Below, one piece after another: positions 10,756-21,680 of a stretch of DNA of 64,000 nt. The stretch's first letter is position 1. Each line of letters begins with the position of its first letter. The notes beneath the pieces are model-generated. The model saw only the letters and a program-made list of their open reading frames with translations, ran no database searches and was not told the origin of the DNA. Both the position numbers and the translations under genes were made by a program. Source of the stretch: Telopea speciosissima (Eukaryota; Streptophyta; Magnoliopsida; Proteales; Proteaceae); the NCBI RefSeq assembly GCF_018873765.1, contig NC_057925.1:5219568-5283567 (forward strand). The letters are read 5' to 3'.

Positions 10756-13059
10756 ATGTCAGTTGGTAGTAGTCCTATGGGCGAGCTGTTCGCCGGGGCG
10801 GCAGAGGGCGCGAGTCTGAGCTAAGAGCTCCCCGCTCGTTCTCCCACCATAGACCTATTGGGCTCGACCTCGGATGAGCCCGATATAGTGGAGCTTCGTC
10901 AGGCCGAGGTGGCCGAGCCTCCGTTACTCTTGGAGTTTGACCACGCGGCCCACCCAATCGCCATAGATCGAGCCGAGAACTCTGGGTCGTCCTCATCCGA
11001 TGAGGAATCAAGTGAGGGAGATTCGTTCGAGGTGGGGGTTGGCTCGGTCAGCTCGTCCGCTGACGCCCCTGAGCCCGAGGAAGGTAGTGTCGGCACCATT
11101 TCGAGCACGATCACAGAGGCCGACCTCGACTATTTGAGGATGACCTATGCCATCCCCGAGGACATTCAGCTCCGAGTTCCTAACCCCGGGGAGATGGCCT
11201 GCTTCATCAGGCCCAGCGAGGTAGCTTTGTACGAGACGCCCTTCAAGTATGCGTTCAGGCTCCCCGTTCTCGGCCTAGTGGACCAGATCTTGGACCACTT
11301 CCACCTGTCTCCTGGTCAGCTGGTGCCGAACTCTTAGCTGGCCGTCTATGGCTTCTATGCCGTATTCTGCGAGATGGGCCAAGGTGCGAGCGTGGCGCTT
11401 TTCTCTCGGCTCTTCTTCTTGAAGAAGTCTCTCGAGAAGGGGTGGTACTATTTCTGCCGCCGATCGGGGAAGAGTGCGGCTTTGGGCGGCCACAAATTTC
11501 TGGTCGGCACGCCGACCTTTAATAAGTATTGGAAGCCTCATTTTTTCTTCACTTCCATTCCCAACAGCCCTCTCCGAACCGAGTGGAAGGAGATGAACCT
11601 GAATTACATCAATAGGGTACTACCCTTGACTGAGAACGAGATGACCTCGCTTGACCTGATCCTCCAGCGTCCGCCCTTCGATGTCCTCCAGCTTCAGGAC
11701 GAGGGGTTTCTTCAGAGGTGGCATATGACCCCTGGTATGAGCCCGACCCGAGCCCGTCTCTGTGGTCCGAGCTGACCCCTTTACTTAGTCTTCTTTTCTA
11801 TTTCTACTTATTTTTGATGTTCTCGATTTCTCTTGCAGTGGTTGGCCACATTCCTCCTATGGATACAGCTCGGCTAAGGGCCGAGACCCTTGTAGATCGA
11901 AGGAAGAAGAATATTGAGAAGAAGTCCCGGGGCGAGTCTTCCAAGACCCCCAAGGGCAAGGCCGTGATGCCGGGGCCGTCGGACGCTGTGGTCGGCCTTG
12001 AGGCCGAGAAGAATACGGGCCCAGCGGGGTCCCCGAGGAAGGGGAAAGGCCGAAAAGGCGAAAGGAGCCCGCCGAGAGACATCAAGCGTCAGAAGCTCTT
12101 GGTCAATCTGACGAGTGGTGGTCTTCCCCCCGTGGCTTCACCCACCAACATCTCCCGATACGTCTTGGGGAGGGCCTCGGCCAGTAACGTTCCTGTGAGG
12201 CCGACCTGGCGCCTCTTCCCAGGGGACTCGGCGTTGACGTCGGCCGCACACGCCAAAGAATGGCTGGATGCAGGTCGGCTTCCAACCGACAAGGAGAAGC
12301 TCGAGGCACTGTCTGACCCCGAGCTCCTCTCCACTCTGTTCCAAGATTTCAACATGGTAAGTTTCCTGGTCGGCTCTTGCGATTAGATATGATCCGTGTA
12401 GTCTGTATTGATTTTTGTTCTCATACTTTTTTGTAGGGCTTCGCCAAGGTGGTGGAGACCATGCTTCGCTTTGAGCGGCTCCTGATCGAGAACCATTCCT
12501 TGGGTGTCCAATGCAAGAAGGCCTATCAGGATGCCCAAGATGCCGTTTAGAGGCGTCGAGAGACCCAAGAGAAGCTCACTGCTGCCGAGGCCAAAGTGGA
12601 GAGCTCTCAGGCCGAGGTGGTTAGGCAGAGAGAGAAGGTCCGGGCTCTGCAGGCTTAGCTTGCCGAGGTTAGGGAGAAGGCCAAGGAAGATCTGGCCACG
12701 GCTCGGGTCGAGGCGATCAGCGACTATCTCCAATCAGAGGAGTATACTGATGTGTGCCATGAGATCAGGAAGCCTCCCTACGCCGAAGGTTTCGAGGCAG
12801 GCCGAGTTGAGCTTTTGGCCGAGATCAAGGCGACGTACCCTGATCTCAATCTCTCCCGATTTAATGATGACGCGACTACCTTCGCCTGGGAGTTGGGAGA
12901 TGAGGAGGGGGCCGAGGTCACTCAGGCTCTGCCCTTTGAGGAGCCTACTCAGGCTGACGTCTTCCTTCTGGATGCTGGACCAAAAGACCCTCTTGCCGAG
13001 CCTACTGTCGTGGACACCGCCGAGGTCGCCTCCAAGTCTGGCGTCGAGGAGATCGAGAT

Positions 13060-13063
<4 letters not shown>
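10756..13063 (+). pseudogene. Opposite-strand extra gene of Tat element (plant gypsy-type transposon domain), three exons
   Basis: Exons 10756-11734, 11839-12356 and 12437-13063 join in one frame through clean GT-AG introns (donor GTAAGT and acceptor TTTTTTGTAG for the second). The conceptual product is about 707 codons. It has an acidic serine-rich N-terminus, then a region around DLDYLRMTYAIPEDIQ and FFLKKSLEKGWYYF like the plant 'putative gypsy type transposon' domain (Pfam Transposase_28 family). A basic KKSRGESSKTPKGK-type middle follows, then an Ala/Glu-rich, probably coiled-coil stretch and an acidic tail. Four in-frame stops (10822, 11335, 12548, 12656) inactivate it. Function in the family is unknown; despite the Pfam name it has no transposase chemistry that I can see. 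Confidence 0.75.
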
Positions 13064-13065
<2 letters not shown>

Positions 13066-13092
<27 letters not shown>

Positions 13093-13093
13093 G
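13066..13093. repeat. Poly-T run
   Basis: About 28 T residues follow within a few bases of the stop codon of the opposite-strand gene. Confidence 0.9.
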
Positions 13094-13502
13094 GGGCTGG
13101 ACTGCCCATCTTGTAACCATGCCGATCAGTCGGCTTAAAATGAATGAAAAAATCTATTTTTGCCAGAATTTATCTAAGTGTTTTAGCTCGGTGCTCTTCA
13201 CCTTCTTTTCCTTGTGTACTCTGTTCTATTTGTGGCCGAACTGCCGAGTCGTTTTGCTAGCCGAGCTTAGGAACTTGTCTCTTTTTTGCCCATCCCTCAC
13301 GTGGTCGGCGGCTCGGCCATGCCATGCCCGAGGTCAATGTGATCCTCGCCTTAGTTGGTTAATTCGCCATTCCCTTTGGTCCGATTGGACAGGCTATCAT
13401 ATAAACGGATGCTTGGCCGAGCATCCTTCCTGGCCGAGCTTAATGCCTTAGCTTAGTTTTGAACTTTGTTAGGCTCGGCCAAAGGGGGTTATTTTCTCTT
13501 GA

Positions 13503-13923
13503 GAGGTCGGCCGGGTCTATGAGAATCGGTCTTACTACTTGGCTGCCGACCTATGAGGGTCGGTCTTTGAGGTCGGCCAGGTTTATGAGAACCGGTCTTA
13601 CGACTTGGCTGCCGACCTATGAGGGTCGGTCAGGTTTATGAGAACCGGTCTTACGACTTGGCTGTCAACCTATGAGGGTCGGTCTTTGAGGTCGGCCAGG
13701 TTTATGAGAACCGATCTTACGACTTGGCTACCGACCTATGAGGGTCGATCTTTGAGGTCGGCCAAGTCTATGAGGATCGGTCTTACGACTTGACTGCCGA
13801 CCTATGAGGGTCGGTCTTTCAGGTCGGCCAGGTCTATGAGGGCCGGTCTTACGGCTTGGCTGCCGACCTATGAGGGTCGGTCTTTGAGGTCGGCCAAGTC
13901 TATGAGGACCGGTCTTACGACTT
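13503..13923. repeat. 66-bp tandem array in retroelement 3'UTR
   Basis: About six and a half units of 66 bp, each with GAGGTCGGCCAGG, ACCGGTCTTACGACTTGG and GACCTATGAGGGTCGGTC. One unit near 13625 is shorter by internal deletion. The array lies between integrase and the opposite-strand gene, i.e. in the 3' untranslated part of the sense transcript. That is where Tat-lineage elements are known to carry variable tandem repeats. Confidence 0.9.
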
Positions 13924-14013
13924 TGATTTAGGAGCTTGCAAATACGTTAAGTGGTGGAGAAAGACTTTATTGAATCAAATGTCGGAGCTGAAGCCGAATA
14001 CAAGCATTCTCAG

Positions 14014-15243
14014 TTATTGAAAAAACTTCTTCAAATTTTCCGAGTTCCAAGGTCTCTGTACCTTCTTGCCCCCCGGAGTCTGCAAGCGATACGTGCCAGG
14101 GCTAATTTGCTTGGAGACTATGTACGGGCCTTCCCAATTTGGTGCTAACTTTCCTTGTTGCCTCGGCTGGGATGCGCTAAGCTTTCTGAGAACAAGGTCC
14201 CCTTGATGGAAGTGCCGCTCTTTTACTCTTGAGTCATAGTACTTTGCTGTCCTTTGTTGGTATGCCGCGTTCCGGAGTAGGGCATTTTCTCGAACTTCAT
14301 CGAGGAAGTCAAGGTTGGCTCTCAGTCCATCTTCATAGGTCTTCTCATCGAAGTTGAGCACTTGGTACGATGAGGCCATAATTTCAACCGGGGCGAGGGC
14401 TTCGATCCCATAAGCGAGGCGAAAAGGACTCTCCCATATTGGAGTTCTTACTGTCGTCCGATTTGCCCATAGGACACTTGGGAGTTCTTCCACCCATCTT
14501 CCTTTGGCCTCATCTAACCTTCTCTTAATGCCAACGAGTAATGTTCGGTTGGACACTTCTACTTGTCCATTTGCTTGCGGATGAGCTACTGAGACGGGTC
14601 GAAAGTCAATGTAGAACTGTTCGCAGAACTCTCAAAAGGCCGGGTTGTTGAATTGGGCGCCATTATCAGTGATGAGCACTTTCGATAGTCCGAACCGGTA
14701 GATGACCTTATCCCGGAAGAATTTCTCCATGTTCTTCTCGGTGATGGTGGCAAGGGGCTCAGCCTCGACCCACTTGGTGAAGTAATTGATCGCCACTACC
14801 ACATACTTTCTGTTCCCCGATGCCGGGGTGAAATCTCTGAGAATGTCCATTCCCCACATAGCGAATGGGATTGGGCTCAGCATTGAAGTTAACTTTGTTG
14901 CTGGTCGGCTTGGGATTGGTGCGAACAGTTGACACTTCTTGCACGTCTTCACATACCTCATGGCCTCTTCTTGCATTCTTGGCCAATAGAATCCTTGTCA
15001 AAGTATCTTGTATGCAAGAGCTCGGCCACCCATGTGACTCCCGCATATTCCCTCATGCACCTCGGCCAATGCATACTCGGCCCCCTTTGGTCCAAGGCAT
15101 CGGAGAAGAGGGGCCGAGATTGCTCTTTTATATAGCACTCCATCGATCATGGCGTACTTGGAAGCTCGGATCTTGACCTTTCTTGCTTCGTCTCGGTTCT
15201 CCGGGAGCAGGTTATTCTCCAAGTAGTTGACAATGGGGTCCAA
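14014..15243 (-). pseudogene. Ty3 integrase, broken
   Basis: Read on the minus strand from 15243 downward. The HHCC zinc-binding part (HEGICGSHMGG ... CKKCQLF) is interrupted by a stop between 15000 and 14980. The core follows, with the first two catalytic aspartates (GMDIL and TDNGAQF), and ends in a stop near 14632. A C-terminal part (14556-14014) ends with the PNWEGPYIVSK segment typical of Ty3 integrases. The third acidic residue falls in the damaged stretch between the last two pieces. The breaks look like point mutations rather than insertions. Confidence 0.85.
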
Positions 15244-15285
15244 CCAGGTCGGCCTGTCCTCTTCAATGTGCTTTACGCTTTCTTC

Positions 15286-16338
15286 TTATAAGGAGGGCTT
15301 CTCCAAGATTTCTATGTATACTGACCGGCTCAGATATTGGAGGTCGGCCTCGGCCAACCTGGACAGGGAGTCAGCTGCGGCATTTTCTTTTCTCGGTATT
15401 TGAGTCATCTCAAAGTGCTCGAGTTCGGAAATCAGATCTCGGGCTCGGCTCAGGTAAGCTATCATCCTTTCGTCTTTCGTTTCATAGTCTCCGTTGACCT
15501 GGTTGACCACAAGTTGGGAGTCCCCTCGCACCTTCAACCGCTTTATGCCCATTGCTTTGCTGACTCGAAGCCCAGCTAGAAGGGCTTCATACTCAGCCTC
15601 GTTGTTCGAGGCGAGAAACTTGAACCTCAGGGCATATTGGATCAGAAACCCTTCGGGGCTTACCAGTATCAGGCTGGCCCCGCTTCCTCCGGAGTTGCTT
15701 GAGCCATCGACATTCATGGTCCAAGTCGGGTCGACTGTAGACCCGACCTCTTCTACTGTCTTTTCCTCCCCGACCTTAAGGTCGGGCCCTGTGCATTCGA
15801 CGATGAAGTCGGCAAGGGCTTGTCCTTTTATCGCCGTCCTCGAACGATAGCTTATATCGTATTCACTTGGCTCAACCGCCCAGGTAATCAGCCGTCCTGA
15901 AACGTCGGGTTTGTGTAATATCTTCTTGAGTGGTTTGTCGGTCAGTACCGCGATCGGATGAGCTTGGAAGTACAGCCTTAGTTTCCTTGCAGCCGTAACA
16001 AGAGCAAACACTACTTTCTCAAACCCAGAGTACCTTGTCTCGGCATCGATAAGAACGTGGCTGATGTAGTATATGGGTCTTTGAGTTCGACTCTCTTCCC
16101 TGATCAACACCGCGCTGACCGCTACAGGGGTAGCGGCTAAGTAGACTTGAAGCTCCTCTTTTGGTTCGGGTCGGCTGAGAAGAGGCGGGTTCTCCAAATA
16201 TTTCTTCAGCTCTTCAAAAGCTTCCTGGCATTCGTTCGACCAAATGAAGTCCTTTGGGTTCCGTATATTCTTAAGGGCCTTAAAGAACAGTAGGCACTTG
16301 TCTCCCGATCTCGACATAAATCGTGCCAACGCCGTCAC
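15286..16338 (-). pseudogene. Ty3 RNase H plus second archaeal-type RNase H
   Basis: An intact 350-codon stretch. The first half is the RT-linked RNase H (around LQVYLAATPVAVSAVLI, which lacks the first acidic residue, as is common in the Tat lineage). The second half is a separate RNase H with its acidic residues in place: MNVDGSSN, NNEAEYEALLAGL, RGDSQLVVNQV and AADSLSRLA. Two RNase H domains in series are diagnostic of Tat-lineage Ty3 elements. Confidence 0.88.
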
Positions 16339-16362
16339 TCGTCCGTTTAGCCTCTGTACTTC

Positions 16363-16985
16363 TCAGATCGTTCTTGGAGGGCTCATCTCTTGGATGGCCC
16401 TGATTTTTGTTGGATTGGCTTCGATGCCTCTGACAGAGACCATGAAGCCGAGAAACTTTCCCGAAGTCACGCCGAATGCACATTTGGCGGGGTTCAGCTT
16501 CATTTGGTTCTTCCTCAATACGCCAAAGGCTTCTTCCAGGTCGGCCAAGTTGTGTTTGGCCTTCAAACTTTACACCAATACACGTAGACTTCCATGTTCC
16601 TTCCGATCTGCCCGCAGAATATATAGTTCACGAGGCGCTGGTATGTCGCTCCGGCGTTCTTCAATCCGAACGGCATGACCTTGTAGCAGAAATTTTCTTG
16701 GTCAGTTCGGAATGCCGTGTATGACTCGTCCTCCTCATGCATCATGATTTGGTTGTAGCCGGAGTACGCGTCCATGAAACTCAGCATCTCGTGACCTGCC
16801 GTGGCGTCGATCAAGAGGTTAATCCGAGGTAGTGGGTACTCATCTTTTGGACAAGCCTTGTTGAGATTGGTGTAGTCGACACACATTCTCCACTTCCCGT
16901 TCGGTTTGGGGACCATGACGACGTTGACCAACCAGGTCAGGAATTTTTCTTCTCGGATGAACCCTGATCGGCGAAGCTTCTCCAC
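16363..16985 (-). pseudogene. Ty3 reverse transcriptase, active site lost
   Basis: The minus-strand stretch 16985-16563 has standard RT blocks (VVMVPKPNGKWRMCVDY, FMDAYSGYNQI, PFGLKNAGATYQR). At about 16575-16590 the aspartate pair of the polymerase active site is missing: the frame reads YVYW and soon stops. A second frame (16566-16363) resumes the thumb/connection region (LNPAKCAFGV). The copy cannot reverse-transcribe itself. Confidence 0.88.
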
Positions 16986-17033
16986 CTCTTCTTTGATTGC
17001 GGTTTGTCGATCAAGTGCGTAGTTCCTTCTCTT

Positions 17034-17861
17034 CTACCGGATTGGTTTTCGACCTGGATCTACGTGGAGTCGGTGCTCAGCTATATGTCTGGGTATGCCT
17101 GTCATGTCGACAGTCGACCAGGCAAAGACATCAGTGTTCGCCTTCAAGAAAACTCCGAGCTGATTCCTTTGATTTTCATTTAGTAAAGATCCGAGCTGGA
17201 CCACCTTTGCCTGGTCATCTTCGCTGAGATGAAATGGGGTCAGGTCTTCCACGGGTCGTCCTCTCCTCTCGACAAGCTCATCCCGCTGATCCTTAGGGAG
17301 ATGCTCGACGCACATTGCCATTCCTCGGACATTACCCTTGTTTTGCTTAACGAATTTAGTGTAGCACTCCCGGGCCTTCTTCTGGTCCCCTCGGACCTCG
17401 CCGACACCATTCTCGGTGGGGAACTTCATCTTCAAGTGTGTCGGGGAGATGATGGCTTGGAGAGTGGTCAATGAAGGACGGCCGAGTATGGCATTGAAAG
17501 TCACTACTGACCGTACCACCATGAATTTGACTTGAATCGTCGCCTGGCATGGAGCTCGCCCCAGCGTGACCAGCAGGTCGATTGAGCCTTTGATGGTCGC
17601 GGCAGCACCTGAGAACCCGTGAAGTGAGGTACCTTCTGGCTTGAGCGCTTCGTCGCCGAAGCCAAATTATCGGTACGCTTCTAGTGACATAAGGTCCACG
17701 GATGCGCCGGTATCAACCAATACACGGTGGACGGGTCTGTTCTCAATTTCTACCTGCACCACTAAAGCATCATCATGAGGTAAACTTATACCTTCGAGGT
17801 CGGCTTCGGTGAAGGAGATCGTCGCCGCTGGTTTGAGTCTCTTGGTGGGTATCTCGGCCAC
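17034..17861 (-). pseudogene. Ty3 aspartic protease region
   Basis: Minus strand 17861-17667 contains LVDTGASVDLMS, the catalytic DTGAS of retroviral-type aspartic proteases, and then a stop. The protease C-terminal motif FNAILGRPSL and linker sequence leading to RT continue in 17522-17034. The two pieces are separated by disrupted sequence. Confidence 0.82.
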
Positions 17862-17903
17862 TCCGATGAACCGCGAGTTTGCCTTAGCCTTTCGCGTGGT
17901 CTC

Positions 17904-19657
17904 TTACCCGGGCCCCCCGAGGATAGTGTATATGGGAGCCCCCTTGTCACTGCTCTGCCCGGATCCATCTTCTTTCTTCTCGGCTCGGACTTTATCATCA
18001 TCTCGTTCGACTCGCCTGTTTTCGGCCCTAGGCTCGGCTCTTCTTTGATCTCGTTCTTCAGGCCGCCGACCTCCACGCTCTTCTCGGCCTCCTTTGACAT
18101 ATCGCTTCAAATGGCCCGCTTTTATCAGCTCTTCGATTTCTCTTTTGAGCTGATAACAATCCTCGGTGTCGTGATCGGTATCCTTATGGAACTGACAATA
18201 TTTGTTGGGATTCCGAGATGACCTCGCTTGCATCGGTCGGGGTCGGCGGATGTACCCCCCGTCCTGTATTTGCATCAAGATCTCCTTGCGCGAGGTGTTC
18301 AGTGGGGTGTAGTCGGGGCTCTGAGCTCGGTCTGACCTATCAGCTCGACGATCCGTCCTGGGCCGTTTGTCTTCCCTACGGTCTTCTGTTATCACCCTTT
18401 TCTTGTCGGGTCGGGCTTCGTTTCCCTTCCCGGCCTGGAGGACCTCGACCATATTTGCAAATTCATTGCATCTTTCTAAGAGCTCGGCCAGGTTTCTGGT
18501 CGACTTTCGGGCCAAGTCTTTGATGAGGCCCATGTCGGCCAATCCATTGCTCATAGCCGTATGGGCCGTGACCTCATCCAAATCCTTGATATCTAAGGAT
18601 TCCTTGTTAAAGCGGGAGACGAATGCTTGGATCGATTCATCGGGCCTTTGCTTCACGCTGAGGAGGTTGACCGTTGTCTTCTTGTGTTTCATACTGCTCT
18701 GGAATCGCGTGACGAATGCTCGACAGAGTTGAGGAAGCTTTTTATAGAGTTCGGCGACAACCAGGAGAACCATGAGGTCGTCGCACCCTTGAGGGATGCG
18801 GGGAAGGCTCGACAAGAAACGATCTCGGTTCCCCCGTACATGGTCATCATCGCATTAAAGTAGTTGGTGTGATTGGTCGGGTCGGTCGTCCCATCATATC
18901 GGTTGAACGGGGGAGGTTTGAACCCGTTTGGTGGTGGCGCGGTCATGATCTCGGGAGGATATGGGTGTCGCCCGACCAACGAATAGGCGTCCGGGGTCGC
19001 TTGTTTCTTCAACCCCTGCACTTACTCCTCCAAGTCTTGTAGCCGCCTCTCCAGCTCTGTTTCAGGTGCTTGGCCAACCGGCTCCTCGGCCCGGGGTCGG
19101 TAGGGTCGGCCGTCCCGTTGTGGTCAGCCATTCTGGTCAGCTCGGTTCTCACCGTCCTTCCTTGTTCTTCTTTCCTCCTGGAAGTTGGACCCACTGGGGC
19201 TCCCCTGCTGTTCTTCTCGGGTAGGCGAGCCTTGACGCCGGGGGTTATGACGAGATCCTTCTCCTTGTCTCGCAGCGCGTCGTTCATTCGGTTCTTTCCC
19301 TTGTTCTCGGACTCTTCTCGGCTGTTCGTCCTCTCCGAGCCGCCCAGAAAATACCGACCTCCTCGCTACCGAGCCGACTGGTTCGATTTCCTGCCCTGTT
19401 CGCGGGCTTTGACGATGCTCTTGCTCATCCCGCTGAGCGCCTCTACTAGGGCGTGGAGGTGGAGTCTTCTGATGAGACGGGTGTGAGGATGCGGCTCGGC
19501 TAGGCTCGGCCCTACGCCGGCCACCATTTTGCTGCAAGTTCCTCTCTACGTGGACCGGAGCTGGAGGGGGCACGGCCAGTTGTTGGCCCATCAGCCCACC
19601 TCGGGCCATCTGGTTCATGAAGGTGCGCAGCATCTTGTTGGTGTGGAGCATCTGCAA
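17904..19657 (-). pseudogene. Ty3 gag, frameshifted
   Basis: The minus-strand N-terminal arginine-rich linker (19657-19124) is followed by the capsid core in two frames. 19021-18689 contains FNRYDGTTDPTNHTNYF; 18815-17904 contains AFVSRFNKESLDI and the zinc-knuckle-like CQFHKDTDHDTEDCYQLK. A frameshift lies at about 18740-18790. The element's gag and protease sequence here contains several stops. Confidence 0.82.
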
Positions 19658-20035
19658 CTACAAGTCTATAACCTGTCGATTATTTGTCGGGGCTTCGGGG
19701 TCCAAACTCTTCGGCAAGGGTGGCGGCGCTGGTAGGCCCATCCCGTCCAAGCTTGGCTTGGCCTGTATCCGGCCAGCTGCGGTCGTGGTTAGCACCGCTC
19801 CCCCATTCCCGCCCTCCGGTGGGGGAATGGTGCCTGTGATGGGCTGCGCACCCCCTGCCCGAGGGGGTCTTCTGTTTATCCCCTGTCGAGAGGCTTTGGG
19901 GGGCGGTGATCGGCTCGTCTGCCCAACGGGTTGCGGCTCGTCCGTCCGGGAAGTCGAGCCATGCTGCCCTGACCTCGTGTGCACCATTATTATTGCTCTT
20001 GGAATTGGTAGAAACGACGATGCTTGCCGATGTCG

Positions 20036-20053
20036 TTCCCACAGACGACTCCA
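20036..20053 (-). promoter_or_regulatory. tRNA primer-binding site
   Basis: The minus strand reads TGGAGTCGTCTGTGGGAA, four bases inside the 5' LTR edge. It begins TGG as expected for pairing with a tRNA 3'-CCA end. The cognate tRNA is not assigned. Confidence 0.75.
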
Positions 20054-20057
20054 AATC

Positions 20058-20785
20058 TGTTGCGTGGGAAAACCTCCGATGCTTGGTTCGCCCACGGATG
20101 AGCCTGCAAAAACCAAGCGATGGGCACAAGACAACCGGTGTGGCTTCGGCCTAGGACTCTCCGATGCTCAAGTCAGGTCTCCAATGCAACAGCGTAACTG
20201 CGTAGTAAAAAGCCAGCTGATCCATGGTGTTCCATACCTGGGTATTTATAGAGTGAGGAGGAGATGAGGCGGTCGGGAGAGTCCTAGTATGGTAGGAGTC
20301 TTTCTTTCGGAAGGTTCTCTCACGTATAGCGGAGTGGAGAGCTATTTTCGGGGTCGGACTCTTATTAAGGTAAGAGTCCATGTAGAGAGCGATTCCGCGT
20401 TGCACTGGGATCGTGGCTCGATCCTTATCCTGTGATTCTCGGGATGTGCTGACGTGGCTCGGAGGTCCCCGGTGGGGTGCTATGGCAGCTTCAGTGGAGG
20501 AGGGCTTCGGCCTCGGAGGTCGGCTTAGGGGGTCGGCAGAGGAGGTCGATAAGGGAGGTCGGCCCGAGAGGTTGGTCTCGGCCGCAAGCTCGGCCAGGAG
20601 TCTATGGCTGACCTATATGAGCTCGGCCTCAGCCAACGGCTAGCTCGCTCGAGTCTGGCTCTGTTAGACGACTTATCGGAGATGGGGTCGGCCCGGTCTC
20701 CTGCTCGGCCCAACTCGGTTCTCGGACTGAGATCGGGTCGACCATGTGGCAGCCTCTGATAGGAGGGGTGTTTTATGCCTCATCA
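20058..20785 (-). repeat. 5' LTR of Ty3 element
   Basis: 728 bp, the same length as the other LTR. A minus-strand TATA-like TATAAATACC is at 20241-20250, about 535 bp from the LTR's upstream edge. The target duplication CTACG follows at 20786-20790. Confidence 0.92.
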
Positions 20786-20790
20786 CTACG

Positions 20791-21680
20791 TACCTTTTTT
20801 ATGAAAAGAACCTCAACATATGTTTTTTTTTTTACAATAAAGGTTGGGGTAAATTATACGTTATTCTTTGGTTTTCAAACGAAACTCAAATCACCCCCTT
20901 AGGGTGACGTGTACTACGTGTAATTTACCCTAAGGGTTGTGCTTGACATTGGCTTCCAAAACATAGCAAGATAAATAGCAAATTTCTTTTAGGTGTGCTC
21001 TTTTTCAAAAGTAAGAAAGTGACTGGCAAGAATGGCTAGTTGTGTTCACACTTCTAAATATCAAATTTCGCAGGATTTGGATCTTATCCCCCCCCCCCTC
21101 AACCTGCAACTCTCGTCCTGAAATAAACGCCCCGAAATCCTCCGTTCCTTTCACGACTGCTGAGCAACGATTAGTTTAACTAAAACTGTCTTTTTGAAGT
21201 AAATTGAAGCTGCATTTGGAACCCAGAATACTCCAATTGAGCAAATGAAAACAAGAATAAGAACTAGAAGAGATGCTGCTGTCGAGTTCATCTCCAAATA
21301 AGTTTTGTTGATAAGATGCTAAAACCTTCAATGACATTAAGCCTTTGATCCCATTCAACTTATAACCAAATTTGAGTTTCTTTACACAATCAATTTATTG
21401 TCTACTCGGTAAGAAACCATCTCTAATTCATGAATCTACATTCTTTTTCTTCTATATTGCATATCACTTTATTGGGCATGAGAAAGCAACCTAGATTTGA
21501 TTCCTATTTCACTAAATTGGGGTTTATATTTCTTTGAAAAACCCATTTTTGCATAAAACAAATTCATTGGAAATAGGATTTTCTACCCTTTTTTTGCTGT
21601 ACCGTTTGTACCGTTTGATCCTTTCCAGCAAATGTGTGAACTGGAGAAGCCTCACTGTGAGAACTGGGTCATAAAGAATG
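20791..21680. other. Intergenic, nothing recognised
   Basis: T-rich and C-rich runs only (20820-20835, 21091-21100). No convincing gene is seen. Confidence 0.4.

Larger units (their letters stand above)
9586..20785 (-). mobile_element. Tat-lineage Ty3 LTR retrotransposon, full length but inactive
   Basis: Length is 11.2 kb. Both LTRs are 728 bp, start TGTTGCG and end CTCATCA on the plus strand. Sense coding (gag, protease, RT, RNase H, second RNase H, integrase) is on the minus strand, so the right LTR is the 5' LTR. A primer-binding site and polypurine tract sit at the expected inner LTR edges. Two RNase H domains, a tandem-repeat 3'UTR and an extra opposite-strand gene between pol and the 3' LTR together mark the Tat (Retand-like) lineage. 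Frameshifts, stops and loss of the RT active site make it inactive on its own. Hand comparison of the LTRs gives about 31 differences in 728 bp, mostly transitions. Confidence 0.92.

Noticed and set aside
13503-13923. CRISPR-like repeat array
   Set aside because: Units are contiguous 66-bp tandem repeats without unique spacers, in a plant retroelement.
14865-18863. Long plus-strand open frames across the Ty3 pol and gag region
   Set aside because: They are the complement of real gag-pol coding on the minus strand, show no domains, and are explained by GC-rich codon composition.
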